From positions 4,216,001-4,280,000 of the forward strand of contig CAVZRC010000003.1 in assembly GCA_963777695.1 (NCBI GenBank): a DNA stretch of 64,000 nucleotides, given 5' to 3'. Position 1 is the first letter of the stretch. Every line of letters begins with the position of its first letter. Positions 44,488-55,330 of the stretch are shown here, piece by piece. The stretch is from CAVZRC01 sp963777695. GTDB lineage: Bacteria; Planctomycetota; Planctomycetia; Isosphaerales; Isosphaeraceae. Position numbers and translations under genes: made by a program. Under the pieces are notes generated by a model that saw only the letters and a list, made by a program, of their open reading frames with translations, was not told the DNA's origin and ran no database searches.

Positions 44488-45483
44488 TCAACGCCTCCGT
44501 TCGGCGACGGCATCTCTTGCGAGGGCCAGGGCTCCATGGACGACCACGGCCTCGCCGAGGGCGGCCGGGACGATATCAAATCCGCCTCGGAATGGGGCGA
44601 ACACATCCTGGTCAACCCGTCGGCGGATCGGCTCGAACCATCCCTCCTCGCCGATCAGGGAGACGCCGCCGCCGATAACGATCCGTCTCGGCGCGACCAG
44701 CGTGATGGCTTGCACCAGCGCGAACGCGACCGCCGCGTGAGCCCTCGCCAGGATCGAAGACGAGGCCACATCGCCCGCCTGGGCGGCCTCGGCGACGAGT
44801 ACGGTCGTGATCCGGCGTGGATCGCCGGCCGCTCGATCCAGGACGATCCAGTTCTCTCCCCGTTCGAGGACCGTGCGTGCATGATCCTGGGCGGCCCGGC
44901 CGATCGCCCAGCCGGAGGCGACCTGCTCGAGTTCGTCGACCCTGGGATCCGGTCGGTCGGCGTCGACCACGCGGAGGTGGCCGATCTCCCCGGCGCCCTT
45001 GCCGAAGCCGCGATAGATCCGATCGCCGATGATCAGTGCGCCACCGATGCCGCTGCCGACGGTCATGTAAAGCAAGGGGGAGAACCCGAGCCCCGCGCCG
45101 AAGCGGGCCTCGCCCAGGCCGGCGGTATCCGCATCGTTCTGGACGACGACGGTGGGGACATCCAGATTTTCCACACCCCAGGCACCGAGCGGGAAGTCAT
45201 CCCAGCCCGCGACCTGATACGACGTCTGGATCACCCCCCGGTCGGCGTCGACGGGACCGCCGAAGCCGATGCCGACCGCCTGGACTTGCACGCGGTCAAC
45301 GTCGGCCTTGCGGAGTAGGGTCGGGAAGACCGTGAGGATCTGGTCGAGGATGCCGGCCGCGTGTCGGGAAGGATCGACATGGAGTCGTTCCAGGGCCGCG
45401 ATTTCACCGCGGCCCCGACCGATCCCAAGCTGAAGCTTGGTCCCGCCGATCTCGATGCCCACCACCCAGGCGTCGTCGGTCAT
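44488..45483 (-). CDS. ROK-family sugar kinase
   Basis: A 331-residue cytoplasmic kinase. VVGIEIGGTKLQLGIG is the ATP phosphate-loop of the actin-like fold; VVQNDADTAGLGEARFGAG holds the catalytic Asp, and LLYMTVGSGIGGALI plus GAGEIGHLRV (with the ROK His) follow. The CxCGxxGCxE zinc motif typical of many ROK kinases is absent, as VDADRPDPRVDELEQVAS replaces it. It follows the SIS isomerase gene by 4 bases, so the two probably act on the same sugar phosphate. Glucose- or mannose-type substrates are possible. Confidence 0.85.
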   Translation of the reverse strand: MTDDAWVVGIEIGGTKLQLGIGRGRGEIAALERLHVDPSRHAAGILDQILTVFPTLLRKADVDRVQVQAVGIGFGGPVDADRGVIQTSYQVAGWDDFPLGAWGVENLDVPTVVVQNDADTAGLGEARFGAGLGFSPLLYMTVGSGIGGALIIGDRIYRGFGKGAGEIGHLRVVDADRPDPRVDELEQVASGWAIGRAAQDHARTVLERGENWIVLDRAAGDPRRITTVLVAEAAQAGDVASSSILARAHAAVAFALVQAITLVAPRRIVIGGGVSLIGEEGWFEPIRRRVDQDVFAPFRGGFDIVPAALGEAVVVHGALALARDAVAERRR

Positions 45484-45487
45484 ACGA

Positions 45488-46108
45488 TCAGTTCGCCCCG
45501 GCGCCGGCGTGGGCGAGTTCCTTGGCGGAGAACCGACGGTAAAGGTCGTCGATGATCCAGTGGAAGACGACCTGGTGCAACGATTCGACGATGCCCATAT
45601 CGTCGATTGCTGCATGCACGTTGTGATGGGCCAGATCCTTGAGCTTTCCGCCCGAGAACCCTGTGAAGCCCACGGTCGTCAGGCCATTCTCGTTCGCCCA
45701 GTCAACGGCCTTGATGATGTTCGGGCTGTTCCCCGACCCCGAGATGGCCAGCACCAGGTCGCCGGGCGACGCCAGGTTCTTGAGCTGCTCGAGGAAGATC
45801 CGATCGTAATTCAGGTCGTTGGCGACGGCCATGATCCAGGCCGTATTGTCCGTCAGGCTCAGGACTTTCAGCCGTTTCTGCGACTCGAAATCGCAGAGCG
45901 TGCACTTCGCCAGATCCTCGCAGAGGTGCGAGGAGTTGGAACCCGAACCGCCGTTGCCGATGATGAAGACGAATCGGCCTTCATCGTAAGCGTTTTCAAT
46001 CAACTCGCTGACGTTCTCGACCTGGGATGGATCAAGTTTCTGGATTTCCTGACAGACGCGCGTGAGATAATCAGAGACCCCCAGTTTCGCACCAAGCATC
46101 GATGTCAT
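45488..46108 (-). CDS. SIS-domain phosphosugar isomerase (GmhA-like)
   Basis: A 206-residue protein. FVFIIGNGGSGSNSSHLCED is the SIS signature close to GmhA (GNGGSA.DA.H), with LVLAISGSGNSPNIIKAVDW as the second phosphate-binding loop. GmhA converts sedoheptulose 7-phosphate to a heptose phosphate for LPS. A heptosyltransferase-like GT9 is encoded at 36679, but the link is only suggestive. Its start is ATG at 46108; ATG 46099 is an alternative. It forms an operon with the ROK kinase. Confidence 0.82.
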   Translation of the reverse strand: MTSMLGAKLGVSDYLTRVCQEIQKLDPSQVENVSELIENAYDEGRFVFIIGNGGSGSNSSHLCEDLAKCTLCDFESQKRLKVLSLTDNTAWIMAVANDLNYDRIFLEQLKNLASPGDLVLAISGSGNSPNIIKAVDWANENGLTTVGFTGFSGGKLKDLAHHNVHAAIDDMGIVESLHQVVFHWIIDDLYRRFSAKELAHAGAGAN

Positions 46109-46352
46109 GCCTCGGAAGGTAATAGGATCGATCAGTTGTTCCGGACGTCGGGCTCGCGTGGCTCTTCATCGAGCCTATCGAACGAACGCGTTGAGAGCTA
46201 CCCGATGTTGATTTGAGGCAACATTCCGGCGATGGATGACGCCCTCGATCCGCCCGACGGGAATTATCCTACCCGACGATGAGTCCGAGCGTAAAGCCGT
46301 ACGGCTTCGAGAAGGGGATGCAACTCCCGACCGCGAAACCTGAGACGGTTCG

Positions 46353-46889
46353 CTACCTGGAGAGCCCCTGCCCCAAGTCTACGCCCCATTCCCGTTCGAC
46401 GAGTTCGGCGATGATGCCGAGGGTCGCCCGTCGATCGGCCCATCGGATCGTCTCCGGCTTCCGGGCCGCATCGGTGCAGAGATGGCGCGGATCCGGGGTC
46501 ATCCCCACTCGCCCGAGGTCCAACCGATCGGCGTCCCAGCAGGTCTGGATCGTGATGTCGGGATGGGTCCGCTCATGGGTGTGCCCGGCGCAGGCCCGAT
46601 GAAGGAGGTGGAAATCGGCCTCGGACAGGTCGAACAGACGACCTTGCATCGTCCGCGCGGATGCGGCGGCACGCGGACCGTGCTCGGGATCGGTGTCCTC
46701 GTTCAACCGGCGGGAGTCGTGGAGTACGGCGAAGAGCTCGACCACTTCGATGATGGCACCCGTCTCGGCGGCGAGACGGCGGCCGTTCTCCAGCACCCGA
46801 GCCCAGTGCGCGATACCATGATCGCCCTCCAGGGGAAGGGCATAGGTTTCCAGCACAGTTCGGACGATCCGAGCGAGGTCTGATGCCAT
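46353..46889 (-). CDS. HD-domain phosphohydrolase
   Basis: A 178-residue protein with the HD metal ligands: H28 in GDHGIAHWARV, H57-D58 in LFAVLHDSRR and a later Asp in CWDADRLDLGRVG. The set H...HD...D is complete. The family hydrolyses nucleotides or cyclic nucleotides. GAGG lies before the ATG at 46889. No close partner gene; substrate unknown. Confidence 0.82.
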   Translation of the reverse strand: MASDLARIVRTVLETYALPLEGDHGIAHWARVLENGRRLAAETGAIIEVVELFAVLHDSRRLNEDTDPEHGPRAAASARTMQGRLFDLSEADFHLLHRACAGHTHERTHPDITIQTCWDADRLDLGRVGMTPDPRHLCTDAARKPETIRWADRRATLGIIAELVEREWGVDLGQGLSR

Positions 46890-47003
46890 CGGTGGGGCCT
46901 CGAGCTCGATTGAGATCCGGTCGCGACCGGGATATTTCGACGCGCCCGGCGAATAGCCTGCCAGAAACAATGTATCGAAAAGATCTCAATCCGAGGAAGC
47001 CCG

Positions 47004-47657
47004 ATGCCACATGAAACCCCGAGTCCCGAGACCCCGGTCGATTGGCGGAGGATGCACGCGCTGGGACTGCCGTCGGGCAGTATCCGGGCTCTGCTGGCCA
47101 TCCTGGTCTTTGCGACGGTCTGGGCGCTGCTCCTGATCCGGCCGAGCGAGCAGATCCCGAACTATCTCGGCGATCTGCTCTTCATCATCATGGGTCACTA
47201 CTTCGCGGCCCGACGCCGCGTCCTGGACGAACCCGACCCGGGCCCGCCACCGCTGTTCCTGCCCCGGGGGAGCGTGCGCTTTCTCCTGATCGCCGGGTCG
47301 ATCGCAGTGGCCGTACTCCTCTTCCGGCGCGGAGAACTGACGTCGCTCGACCGGAATCCGGGAGTCGTCGCGCTCCTGCTCATCGGCGGCTTCCTGCTGG
47401 GAGTGGCGATGAACAGCGTGATGACCTGGTGGCGGGAGCGCGGACACCGGCCGCCTCGATTCGTCGAAGACCTTCGCGCCGTCATCTCCCTGGCGGCCGG
47501 CGGCCTGCTCGCCTTCCTCGTCCTGAACCATGTGCTCCTGATCGTTCCACCGGAGAATATCGACAGCCAGGTATCCGCTTGGGCACACCTCGGACAGATC
47601 CGGCCGGAACAGGTCCTCGCGGCGGTCGTCGGCTTCTACTTCGGGTCGCGGTCATGA
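47004..47657 (+). CDS. multi-pass membrane protein
   Basis: A 217-residue protein with about six membrane helices (ALLAILVFATVWALLLI, YLGDLLFIIMGHYFAA, FLLIAGSIAVAVLLF, VVALLLIGGFLLGVAM, VISLAAGGLLAFLVLNHVLLI and VLAAVVGFYFGS). It has no charged catalytic motif. GAGGAAG precedes the ATG. Family not recognised; it appears to stand alone. Confidence 0.68.
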   Translation: MPHETPSPETPVDWRRMHALGLPSGSIRALLAILVFATVWALLLIRPSEQIPNYLGDLLFIIMGHYFAARRRVLDEPDPGPPPLFLPRGSVRFLLIAGSIAVAVLLFRRGELTSLDRNPGVVALLLIGGFLLGVAMNSVMTWWRERGHRPPRFVEDLRAVISLAAGGLLAFLVLNHVLLIVPPENIDSQVSAWAHLGQIRPEQVLAAVVGFYFGSRS

Positions 47658-47845
47658 GAGGACCGCTGTCGGTGGACGACACCATCGTAGCCACCCATGT
47701 ATTCCTCTCGATCGGAGGATTCCGACTCCTGATTGCCCCCGTCGCTCCGTTCGAGAATCCCTTCATCCTGACTTCGCGCACCCGGGAGAGGCATCTGGTA
47801 CATTACTACCTTCTCGTTTCCAGACGGACCCGGGAGCAAGACACG

Positions 47846-48484
47846 ATGTTTCGGAAGAGCACCTTGAGACCCTGGATGACGGCAGTGTGTCTCAGCCTGG
47901 TCGCCGTCGCCGCGGCGCGGGCCGACGACGCGACCGCGACGAAAAGCCTGACCATCCAACCCGCGGGCGTGCGCGGCGGCAAGCCCGGCGAGACCTACTT
48001 GAACGTCGAGGGCCGGCATAACGGCGAGGCGGGTAAGTACGCTAGCTTCGGCGTGCTCGAGTTCCCCGCTCCCAAGACCGTCGGCGACGGCGATAAGAGC
48101 ACAACCCTGACCCTGACGCTCGTCCAGAGCATCGCGCGGTTCTCGAAGCCCGGTAAGCTCAAATTCTACGTCGCGACCGGGGAGTTCGAGACCAAGGGCG
48201 CCAAGTTCGACATGACCATCGCCGATGGAGTAGGCGCCCTCGTCAAGGAGAAGAGTCTGGTCGGCTCCGGCGAGTTCAAGCCGGGAGAGACCGGGCACTC
48301 CGATACGTTCACCTTGACCCTCGACGAGGCCGCCACCGGCTACCTGAGAGCCCGGTCCGCGAAGGGCGAGGCCATCCGCCTGGTCCTCGTCCCTGACGAC
48401 GAGGACGTGGCGGCGACTTATTTCGGTTCGGGTGCCGATGACTCGGCGCGGCGACCTCGGCTGAAGCTCGCAGCTCGCCCCTGA
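47846..48484 (+). CDS. secreted protein with a DNRLRE/carbohydrate-binding-like fold
   Basis: A 212-residue exported protein. The signal peptide MTAVCLSLVAVAAARADDAT is followed by a beta-rich domain with YLNVEGRHNGEAGKYASFGV and LEFPAPKTVGDGDKSTTLTL, resembling the beta-sandwich of DNRLRE-type modules in cell-surface proteins. No catalytic motif. The ATG at 47846 gives the signal peptide; the frame is open further upstream, but without protein-like texture. Confidence 0.66.
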   Translation: MFRKSTLRPWMTAVCLSLVAVAAARADDATATKSLTIQPAGVRGGKPGETYLNVEGRHNGEAGKYASFGVLEFPAPKTVGDGDKSTTLTLTLVQSIARFSKPGKLKFYVATGEFETKGAKFDMTIADGVGALVKEKSLVGSGEFKPGETGHSDTFTLTLDEAATGYLRARSAKGEAIRLVLVPDDEDVAATYFGSGADDSARRPRLKLAARP

Positions 48485-48621
48485 ATCGGCCCGGAGCCCG
48501 TCGGTTGGCTCGATGCCAGGTTCCTCGGGTAAAATCCTGGTGTTACCCTGGATCGGCCCGAATCCAACATCGGGGTCTGGCTCAGGGAGATGGGGATCAT
48601 TACACCATTGGAGAACACGCC

Positions 48622-49080
48622 ATGCACGTATTCAAGCGGTGGGGGTTCGCGGGTCTGGCGATGGTCCTGGCGGCCGGATGGACCTTCCGCGAAGTGGCAT
48701 TCGCCTTCGACGACAGCCGCAAGGCCACGTCCGTCACGATCAACCTCGACCAGGTCGAGATGATGAGCTTCTCCGACAAGGGAGAACCGGTGGGGAAGAA
48801 CGGCGTCTATCTCGCGGGCGACACGCCGGCCTCGACCAAGTTCGTGACGGGCCGGTTCGTGCTGGACGCCGGCAAGTCGCCGCATGCCCCGCACACCCAT
48901 GCCGAGGAAGAGGTCATGATCATCGAGAGCGGGCACGGCGAGATCATCTGCGACGGCAAGACCACCAAGATCGGCCCCGGCTCGGTGATGTACACAACCC
49001 CGAACGTCTCGCACGGCATCACCAACACCGGCAGCGAGCCGATCGTCTTCTATTATGTGAAGTGGGAAAGCCGGAAGTAA
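48622..49080 (+). CDS. secreted cupin-domain protein
   Basis: A 152-residue exported protein. A signal-like N-terminus (FAGLAMVLAAGWTF) precedes a small cupin barrel with the full metal set: H91, H93 and E97 in HAPHTHAEEEV, and H131 in PNVSHGITN. The cupin motif 2 (GPGSVMYTTPNVSH) follows. GGAG precedes the ATG at 48622. Likely a small-molecule or sugar-binding enzyme of the envelope. A coupled next gene starts 12 bases later. Confidence 0.8.
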   Translation: MHVFKRWGFAGLAMVLAAGWTFREVAFAFDDSRKATSVTINLDQVEMMSFSDKGEPVGKNGVYLAGDTPASTKFVTGRFVLDAGKSPHAPHTHAEEEVMIIESGHGEIICDGKTTKIGPGSVMYTTPNVSHGITNTGSEPIVFYYVKWESRK

Positions 49081-49092
49081 CCGAGGAGCCTC

Positions 49093-51341
49093 GTGGTCGT
49101 CGCTTCCAACTGGACAGAGCCGCTCGTCGGGGCGGCAGCCAATGCGTTTCTGGCGGTGGGTTCGTATGGAATCGCCGGCCATGGGCTCGGGCAGCCGCAC
49201 GGATTGCCCCGGTGGCTCGCCGCTAGCGTGGTCTTCTGGACTGCCACCACGGTCGCCCTCGAAGGGCTCGGCGCCTTCGGAGCGATCGGCCTCAATTCCA
49301 TGTTGGCCTGGGCGGGGATGATCGGCGCCGTCGGCGTGCTGTTATGGTGGCGCAAACCCCGCGACCTCCGCGAGGTGGGCGCGATCCGAACGAGGAGGCA
49401 CCGCTCGGCTGGGACGCCCTGCTCTGCCTGGCGCTCGTGCTCACCGCGGGGCTCCTGTACGCGATCCCCTCGTTGTTCCTGGCCGTGAAGGTGGTCAGCG
49501 ACGGGCCGATCTATCATCTCTATTTTGCGGCGCGATGGTGGAAGGCGGGCCGGCTGATCCTGGTGGCGGCACCGTTCGGAGAGAATGCGGCGACCTACTT
49601 CCCCGCCAACGGCGATCTGTGGTTCACCTGGTTGATCGCGTCCTGGGGAGGCGAGACCCTGGCCAAGGTCGGCCAGGCGCCCTTCTTGCTCGTCGCCGGT
49701 GCGTCGGCATATGGTTGTGCCCGATCGGTCGGGATCGGGCGGTCGGCGAGCCTGATCGCGACATCCTGGTTCGTCTGCTCGATCCCCCTCTTCATCTACT
49801 CGTTCGAGCCGAACGTCAACACGATCTTCATCGCCGGTTACCTCCTCGCGGCTTACTTCTTCCTCCGGTCCGCGAGGGGACACGGGGGTACGTCGGCATT
49901 GGTCCTCGGCTCGCTGGCAGCGGGCGAGTCGATCGGGACCAAGGCCATCGGCGTCGTGTTCCTCCCTCCGCTCATCTTCCTGATGCTCGCCGTCATCTGG
50001 CTCCGGCCTGCATCGCGTCGGATCAAGGTCGTCCGGACGCTGGTCGTGGTCCTCGTCCCTTTCGTCACCGGAGGATACTGGTTCGTCCGCAACCTGATCC
50101 TCACCGGCAACCCGCTCTATCCGCTGGAGGTCCGATGGATGGGCCAGACCCTACTTTCCGGGTGGTACGCGCCGGACGCCATGCGGACAAGTCCGTACTA
50201 CCTGCCCATCGGCGACTGGCGGGCGCTGGGCGACATCTTGATGGCGGTGCTCGACCCCAGGCTCGCCCCGATCTGGCTGGCGTCGGTGGCCGGGGCCTGG
50301 GCCGTCAAGAACTCGAGCGTGCGTGAATCCGGGCGATGGATCGTCGTCTTTTCGATCCTGGCCGTGCTCAACGTCCTGCTCTACTGGCTGGTGATCCCCT
50401 ATCGGACACAACAGCGATTCATGCTCCAGGCGCCGGGCTTGGCCGTCGTCCCGCTGGCGGCGACCCTCGATCGGGCACGATGGCTCCGATATGCTGGGGC
50501 CATCCTCCTGGCGATTCATGTCCTGACGCCCGAGTCCTGGCCGTTCTCCTCGCGCGAGGACGCGATCCCGTGGGACCTGACCCCGGCCATCCCGAACGCC
50601 ATGGGTGCACTGGTATCTTTGGTTCCCGCCTGGGAGCCTGGTGCGCGGGCGGGAGTCGGAACGATGCCCGTCATCCGGATGACGAGAATCGGACTGATCC
50701 TCCTGGCCGCAATCATGGTCTGGGCTTGGAGCCGGCGTGGTGCGTCGATACTCCGCCGATGGCCCCGGCGGAGATGGGCCCTGGCGGCTGTGGCGACCCT
50801 CGGATTCCTCCTGCTCGGCTTCCTGGATGTCGGGACGGGGGCTCTAGAGCCTCGCATCCGTTTCTACGACCCCAGGTTCCGCGATTTCTATGTCGGCTGG
50901 CTCAATTTCGAGACGCGATGTGGAGCCGTCGGAACTCGCGTGGCCTACGCCGGGACCGATCTGCCTTACTACTTCCTGGGACAAGGTTTACGCAACGAGG
51001 TCCGCTACGTCAACGTCGATCGGCACCGCGACTGGCTGCTTCACGATTACCATCGCGAGGCCATTGGCCAAGGCCAGGGGACCTGGCCGAACTCCCGGCC
51101 GGGCTGGGACCGGATCCAGCCCGATTATGAGGCATGGCTTGGCAACCTCGATGCCGAGGGTATCCAGCTCCTGGTCGTCACCCGCGCCAATCCGGACGAG
51201 GGCCGCCACAACATCGCCGACGCCGAGAATTTCCCGATAGAGAAGGTTTGGGCGGACTCACACCCCGAGCGATTCCAGCCCCGGTACGGTCGGCAGGAGC
51301 GCGACCCCTGGTTCCGGATCTATGTGATCCGCAGGCCATGA
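49093..51341 (+). pseudogene. polytopic membrane glycosyltransferase-like protein (GT39/83-like), frameshifted
   Basis: About 749 residues if repaired, with roughly 12 membrane segments (LLCLALVLTAGLLYAI, IFIAGYLLAAYFFL, VVVLVPFVTGGYWF among them). The luminal DGPIYHLYFAARWWKAG pattern recalls polyprenyl-phosphate-dependent glycosyltransferases, and the C-terminal part is a soluble domain (YVNVDRHRDWLLHDY). The frame breaks near 49377-49379: one G is missing in GAGGTGGGCGCG, joining REVG to RDPNEEAPLGWD. The start is GTG at 49093, preceded by GAGGAG. Donor and acceptor unknown. Confidence 0.7.
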
Positions 51342-51515
51342 GGAGATTGCGAGATCCGGGTTGACGCCGGGCATTCGACTTTTTTTGCATTCTCGCACGG
51401 ATTGGGTCGCGAGATCGCACTAATAAGAGATAGACGACGGGCGCCCTCCCGGCCGATCCGCGGTGAGGCGATCCGATCGATACCGACTTCGTTCTGCACC
51501 TATGAGGGACTCGGG

Positions 51516-53470
51516 ATGCGCCTCACTCTCAGGACACTCCTGGCCTGGCTCGACGACACTCTGGAACCCAGCCAGGTCAAGGACATCGGCAAGCAGGTCG
51601 CGGAGAGTCCCTTCGCGCTGGAACTCTCCGACCGGATCCATCGGGTGACACGCCAGCGACGGCTATCCGTCCCGAGCCAATCGGGCCCCGAAGCGACCGA
51701 CCCGAATATCGTCGCCGGCTATCTCGATAACGACCTGGACCCCGAATCCGTGGCGGAATTCGAGAAGAAATGCCTGACGTCCGACGTCAACCTCGCCGAG
51801 GTGGCCAGCGTCCACCAGATCCTCAGCCTGCTCGGTCAGAAGGTGCAGGTGCCGCCCGAGGCGCGGAACCGGATGTACCAACTGGTCAAGGGCCGGGAGA
51901 CAGTCGCGACCAAGCCTCCTGCCACTCGTCGCGCACCGGCGCCCGAGCCGGTGACGAAGCCGATCCAGCCCTGGGTGGCGCCGGAACCGCCGAAACGCCC
52001 GTGGATCGAGCGCTTCGGTCCCGCGCTGGCCTGCATCGCCCTGATCGCGGTCTGCATCGCGACGGCCTGGCGGAGCCTGTCCGCACCGCCGACTACCCAG
52101 GTCGTCAACCCGCCCGTTCTGGCGGCCAACGCCGGGCCGGTCGCTCCGCCAGGAGCGGAGAAGCCGGACGAGCCGACCGGCGAGACCGCGAAGAATTCAC
52201 CCGATGTGGCCGGCGAGACCACAGGTCCGCCGCCGGACCGCGCAGCCGAAGCCGGCGGCACGGTGAAGACGAGTCCGACCGCCGAGACCGAGACGGCCAA
52301 GGTCGCCGCGGCGTCAACGGAGGACAGGTCGAAGGACACGGCCGTGCCCTCGATCCCCTCGGGTTCTTCCGCCCTTGCAGAAAAGACCGGCGCCATCCTG
52401 TTGCGTTACAACGCCGAGAATCGGGAATGGGACCGACTCACCTCGGCCACGCCGCTGAACCGCAACGACCGCGTGCTCTGCCTGACTCCATTCCGCGCGG
52501 CGATCACGATGGCCAAGGTGCGGATCATCCTGGTGGCGGAGACCGAGGTCCGCATCCTCTCCGCGTCGTCCGACCCGGTGCCGTCGCTGGAACTCGTGCA
52601 GGGCCGCCTCATCATCCGACAACCGGCCTCCAGCACGCTCAAGGTCGTCTTCTCAAACCGGACCGTCACCCTCGGGATGACGCCGGAGAGCACGGTCGCC
52701 CTGGAACGGATCGAGCCGAGGACCTACGGGCAGCCAATCCTGAGGACTCAACCGCTGGCGATCTGCTGCATCCAGGGTGGGGTGTCGCTCACCATCGATG
52801 GCAAGCAGGAGGAACTCAAGGAGTCGAATCTCGCCATCATCGACTCCGGACAGGTCCGGATCGCGACGCCCGACCGATTCCCCCCATGGTCCACGCAGCC
52901 CGAGCCCACCCCCTACGAACAGGAAGTGGGGGACCGATTCCTCAAGCTGTTCCATCCCGGCCGGCCCATCCTCGCGGAGCTGGTCGCGGCCATCGAGGAT
53001 GAGCATAAAGAGATCAAGGACCTGGCCGTCAGGGCGATGAAGGCCCGTGGCGACCTGTCGCTGCTCATGCCCATGCTCTCGCGAGAGGGCGATCCGATCG
53101 CACGCCGGCTCACCATCGATGCGATCCGATCCTACATGTCCCTCGGCCCCGATGCCGCGAACCGAGTCCGCGCGCAGCTCGACGAGGAGTTCGGCGAGAA
53201 CGTCGGCGCCATCGCGCAGCACATGCTCGTCGGCTACTCGCCCGACGAGATTGCCAAAGGCGACATCTATCCTCGGATCGTCGGCCTGCTCTCGCCGGAC
53301 CAGCCGTCCGTCGGCATCCGCGAGCTGGCCCTCGATACGCTGCGACGCCTCACCGGGCGCGACGACCTGGGCTACGATCCCGACCATCCCCAGGGTAAGG
53401 GGCTCGACGCCTGGAACGACCTCCTGCGCCGCAATGAGCTGAGGCCCCTGCGCCCGCAAAGGCGCAGTAA
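51516..53470 (+). CDS. 'MRLTLRTLL'-type membrane protein with FecR-like domain
   Basis: About 650 residues. It starts MRLTLRTLLAWLDDTLEP, a conserved N-terminus of planctomycete membrane regulators, followed by an anti-sigma-like helical part, a single membrane helix (ALACIALIAVCIATAW, about residues 167-190), a Pro/Thr-rich segment and a beta-rich FecR-like domain (LELVQGRLIIRQP, LGMTPESTVALERI). The C-terminal third looks like helical repeats (ELVAAIEDEHKEIKDLAVRA). The literal frame runs to 53633; I suspect a missing base near 53449, since the neighbouring frame gives a short APAKAQ end with stop 53468-53470. GAGGG precedes the ATG. Probably signals from the envelope to a sigma factor. Confidence 0.72.
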
Positions 53471-53526
53471 AGCTGGCTCCGATCCTCATCCCTCGCGGGC
53501 GGCGGGAGCGTTCCCCGCCGTCCGTC

Positions 53527-55107
53527 TCAACGTGTCGCATGCCCCGGCTGAGCTTCGCGCCGGGCGATCCGCTCGGCTCGATCGAATGCGAACGGGAACG
53601 CAACGCGTTGCCTGGCGCATCGATATATCTTGATCCGACGGACCGGCTTGCCGCTCCGCTCGACCCAGAACTCCGCCTTGGGCTCGACGCCGTTGAACCA
53701 TCGCGTGAAGTATTGCGCCACGACCAACGGCTCGTCGCCCACGAGGACGAGGACGCCGTCGCGGCCGACCCAGTCCTCGGGACGGCTCCAGAAGGCGAAC
53801 CCACGGGGATCCTCGGAGTTGTAGCAGAGGACCGGCCTCTCGCCGCCCATCGCGTAGGCGAGCTGGGCGCTCTGATACCAGTATCGCGTGAACACGAAGC
53901 TCCTCGCGTCGTCGACCAGCCCGAGCTGTCGGATCCGGTCGGCGACCTGGTCCCATCCGTAGAGGTCAACGGTGGGATCGCTCCGGGCCTCGAGCAGTCC
54001 GATGGGGTTTCCCGGGCCGCGCTGGAACCAGCCGGTGCGGAACTCGACGAGGGCCAGCACGATCAGGGTGGCCCAGAGGCACGCATAGGCCGCGAGTCGC
54101 CGCCGGGTCACCCCGGGCATCGAGACCTCGACTCGCCCGGCCCAGTTCCGACCGAGGATCGGGAACAGCGACACCATGCCGATCAGTCCCCAGTGGGGCA
54201 AGACCGGGCGGAAGCACGCCACCGCCGTGAACACGCCGAGCGGGATCGCGGCCAGGCAGAGCCAGAGTCGTTCCGGGCCCATCGCGACCGTCAACCATCG
54301 CCGCCAGCCTTGAACCAGCACCAAGATCAGCGGCAACCAGATCCACGGAAGCAGGTATCCCGCCTGCGCCAGGATCGCCACGAGTAGGAGATCCGGGCGC
54401 GGCATCCAGCCCCCGACCGCGCGTCCGCCCTGGAAATAGAACGACACCCACCCATGACTGGCATTCCAGATCAGGACCGGGCTGAAGAGCATCAACCCGA
54501 CCGCCAGTGCGATATAGGGACCCGGCCGGAAGATCCATCGTCGCCGCATCGTGCCGTCGAGCAGGAGATAGAGCGTCGCGCCCATCGGGATGAAGACGGC
54601 GTGATACTTGCTCAGCATAGCCCCGCCCCAGGCCAGGCCCACCGCGACCCACGGCAGCAACCGACGAGGATCGGGCTCGTCCAGGGCCACGCTCAACCGG
54701 TCGATGGTCAACAGCCAGAAGAACAGGAGCGGACCGTCGGGCAGTGCGAACATCGAGGCCGCCAGCCCGTAATAGCCGGTGACATTGAGGGCGAACGCGG
54801 CCAGGAATCCTGCCTTGGCCCCGTAGTATCGACTCGTCATCCGCGCCAGGATCACGGTTGACCCGGCGAACAGGAGGATAAAGCCGATCCGCAACGCCCA
54901 TGTCGAGGTCCCCGCCCCCGGCAGGGCCAGGCCCGCCATCTCGATCCACGACATCATCGGCGGGTGGTCGAAATAACTGAGCGCCGGGTGGGCCGCATAC
55001 AGGAAGTGGTACGCCTCATCGTTCCCCAAACCCAGGCAGACCGCACAGATCAGCCGGATCATTGCCGAGCCGACGATCAGGATTCCGAGCGCATGCTTCG
55101 GGTTCAT
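53527..55107 (-). CDS. glycosyltransferase family 39 (ArnT/PMT-like)
   Basis: A 526-residue polytopic protein. The first luminal loop has LGLGNDEAYHFLYAAHPALS with the family DE motif, then SYFDHPPMMSWIEM, characteristic of ArnT/PMT lipid-linked sugar transferases. About ten membrane helices follow (FILLFAGSTVILA, YIALAVGLMLFSPVLIW, LIGMVSLFPILG among them), and a soluble C-terminal domain holds VFTRYWYQSAQLAYAM. AAGGA precedes the ATG at 55107. It is convergent with the gene at 51516. It probably transfers a sugar from a polyprenyl phosphate. Confidence 0.82.
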   Translation of the reverse strand: MNPKHALGILIVGSAMIRLICAVCLGLGNDEAYHFLYAAHPALSYFDHPPMMSWIEMAGLALPGAGTSTWALRIGFILLFAGSTVILARMTSRYYGAKAGFLAAFALNVTGYYGLAASMFALPDGPLLFFWLLTIDRLSVALDEPDPRRLLPWVAVGLAWGGAMLSKYHAVFIPMGATLYLLLDGTMRRRWIFRPGPYIALAVGLMLFSPVLIWNASHGWVSFYFQGGRAVGGWMPRPDLLLVAILAQAGYLLPWIWLPLILVLVQGWRRWLTVAMGPERLWLCLAAIPLGVFTAVACFRPVLPHWGLIGMVSLFPILGRNWAGRVEVSMPGVTRRRLAAYACLWATLIVLALVEFRTGWFQRGPGNPIGLLEARSDPTVDLYGWDQVADRIRQLGLVDDARSFVFTRYWYQSAQLAYAMGGERPVLCYNSEDPRGFAFWSRPEDWVGRDGVLVLVGDEPLVVAQYFTRWFNGVEPKAEFWVERSGKPVRRIKIYRCARQRVAFPFAFDRAERIARREAQPGHATR

Positions 55108-55330
55108 GGGGCGAGCATCCTTGCTCGTGCGAGGCGAGTCCGGGTTCCTGGCGTCGAGACAACGGCTCATTCCTATCCCAGATCGACGCCGAAATCGAGA
55201 GCAATCCGGAAGGAATCCATCCCGGCGCGTGTCGATCCGAGATCGAAGAGTCCGTCCGACCCGCGATTGCCAACGCTGGGGATTTGGGCAACAATCGTAC
55301 AGAAGTTCGACGAATCCGAGGAGATGACCG

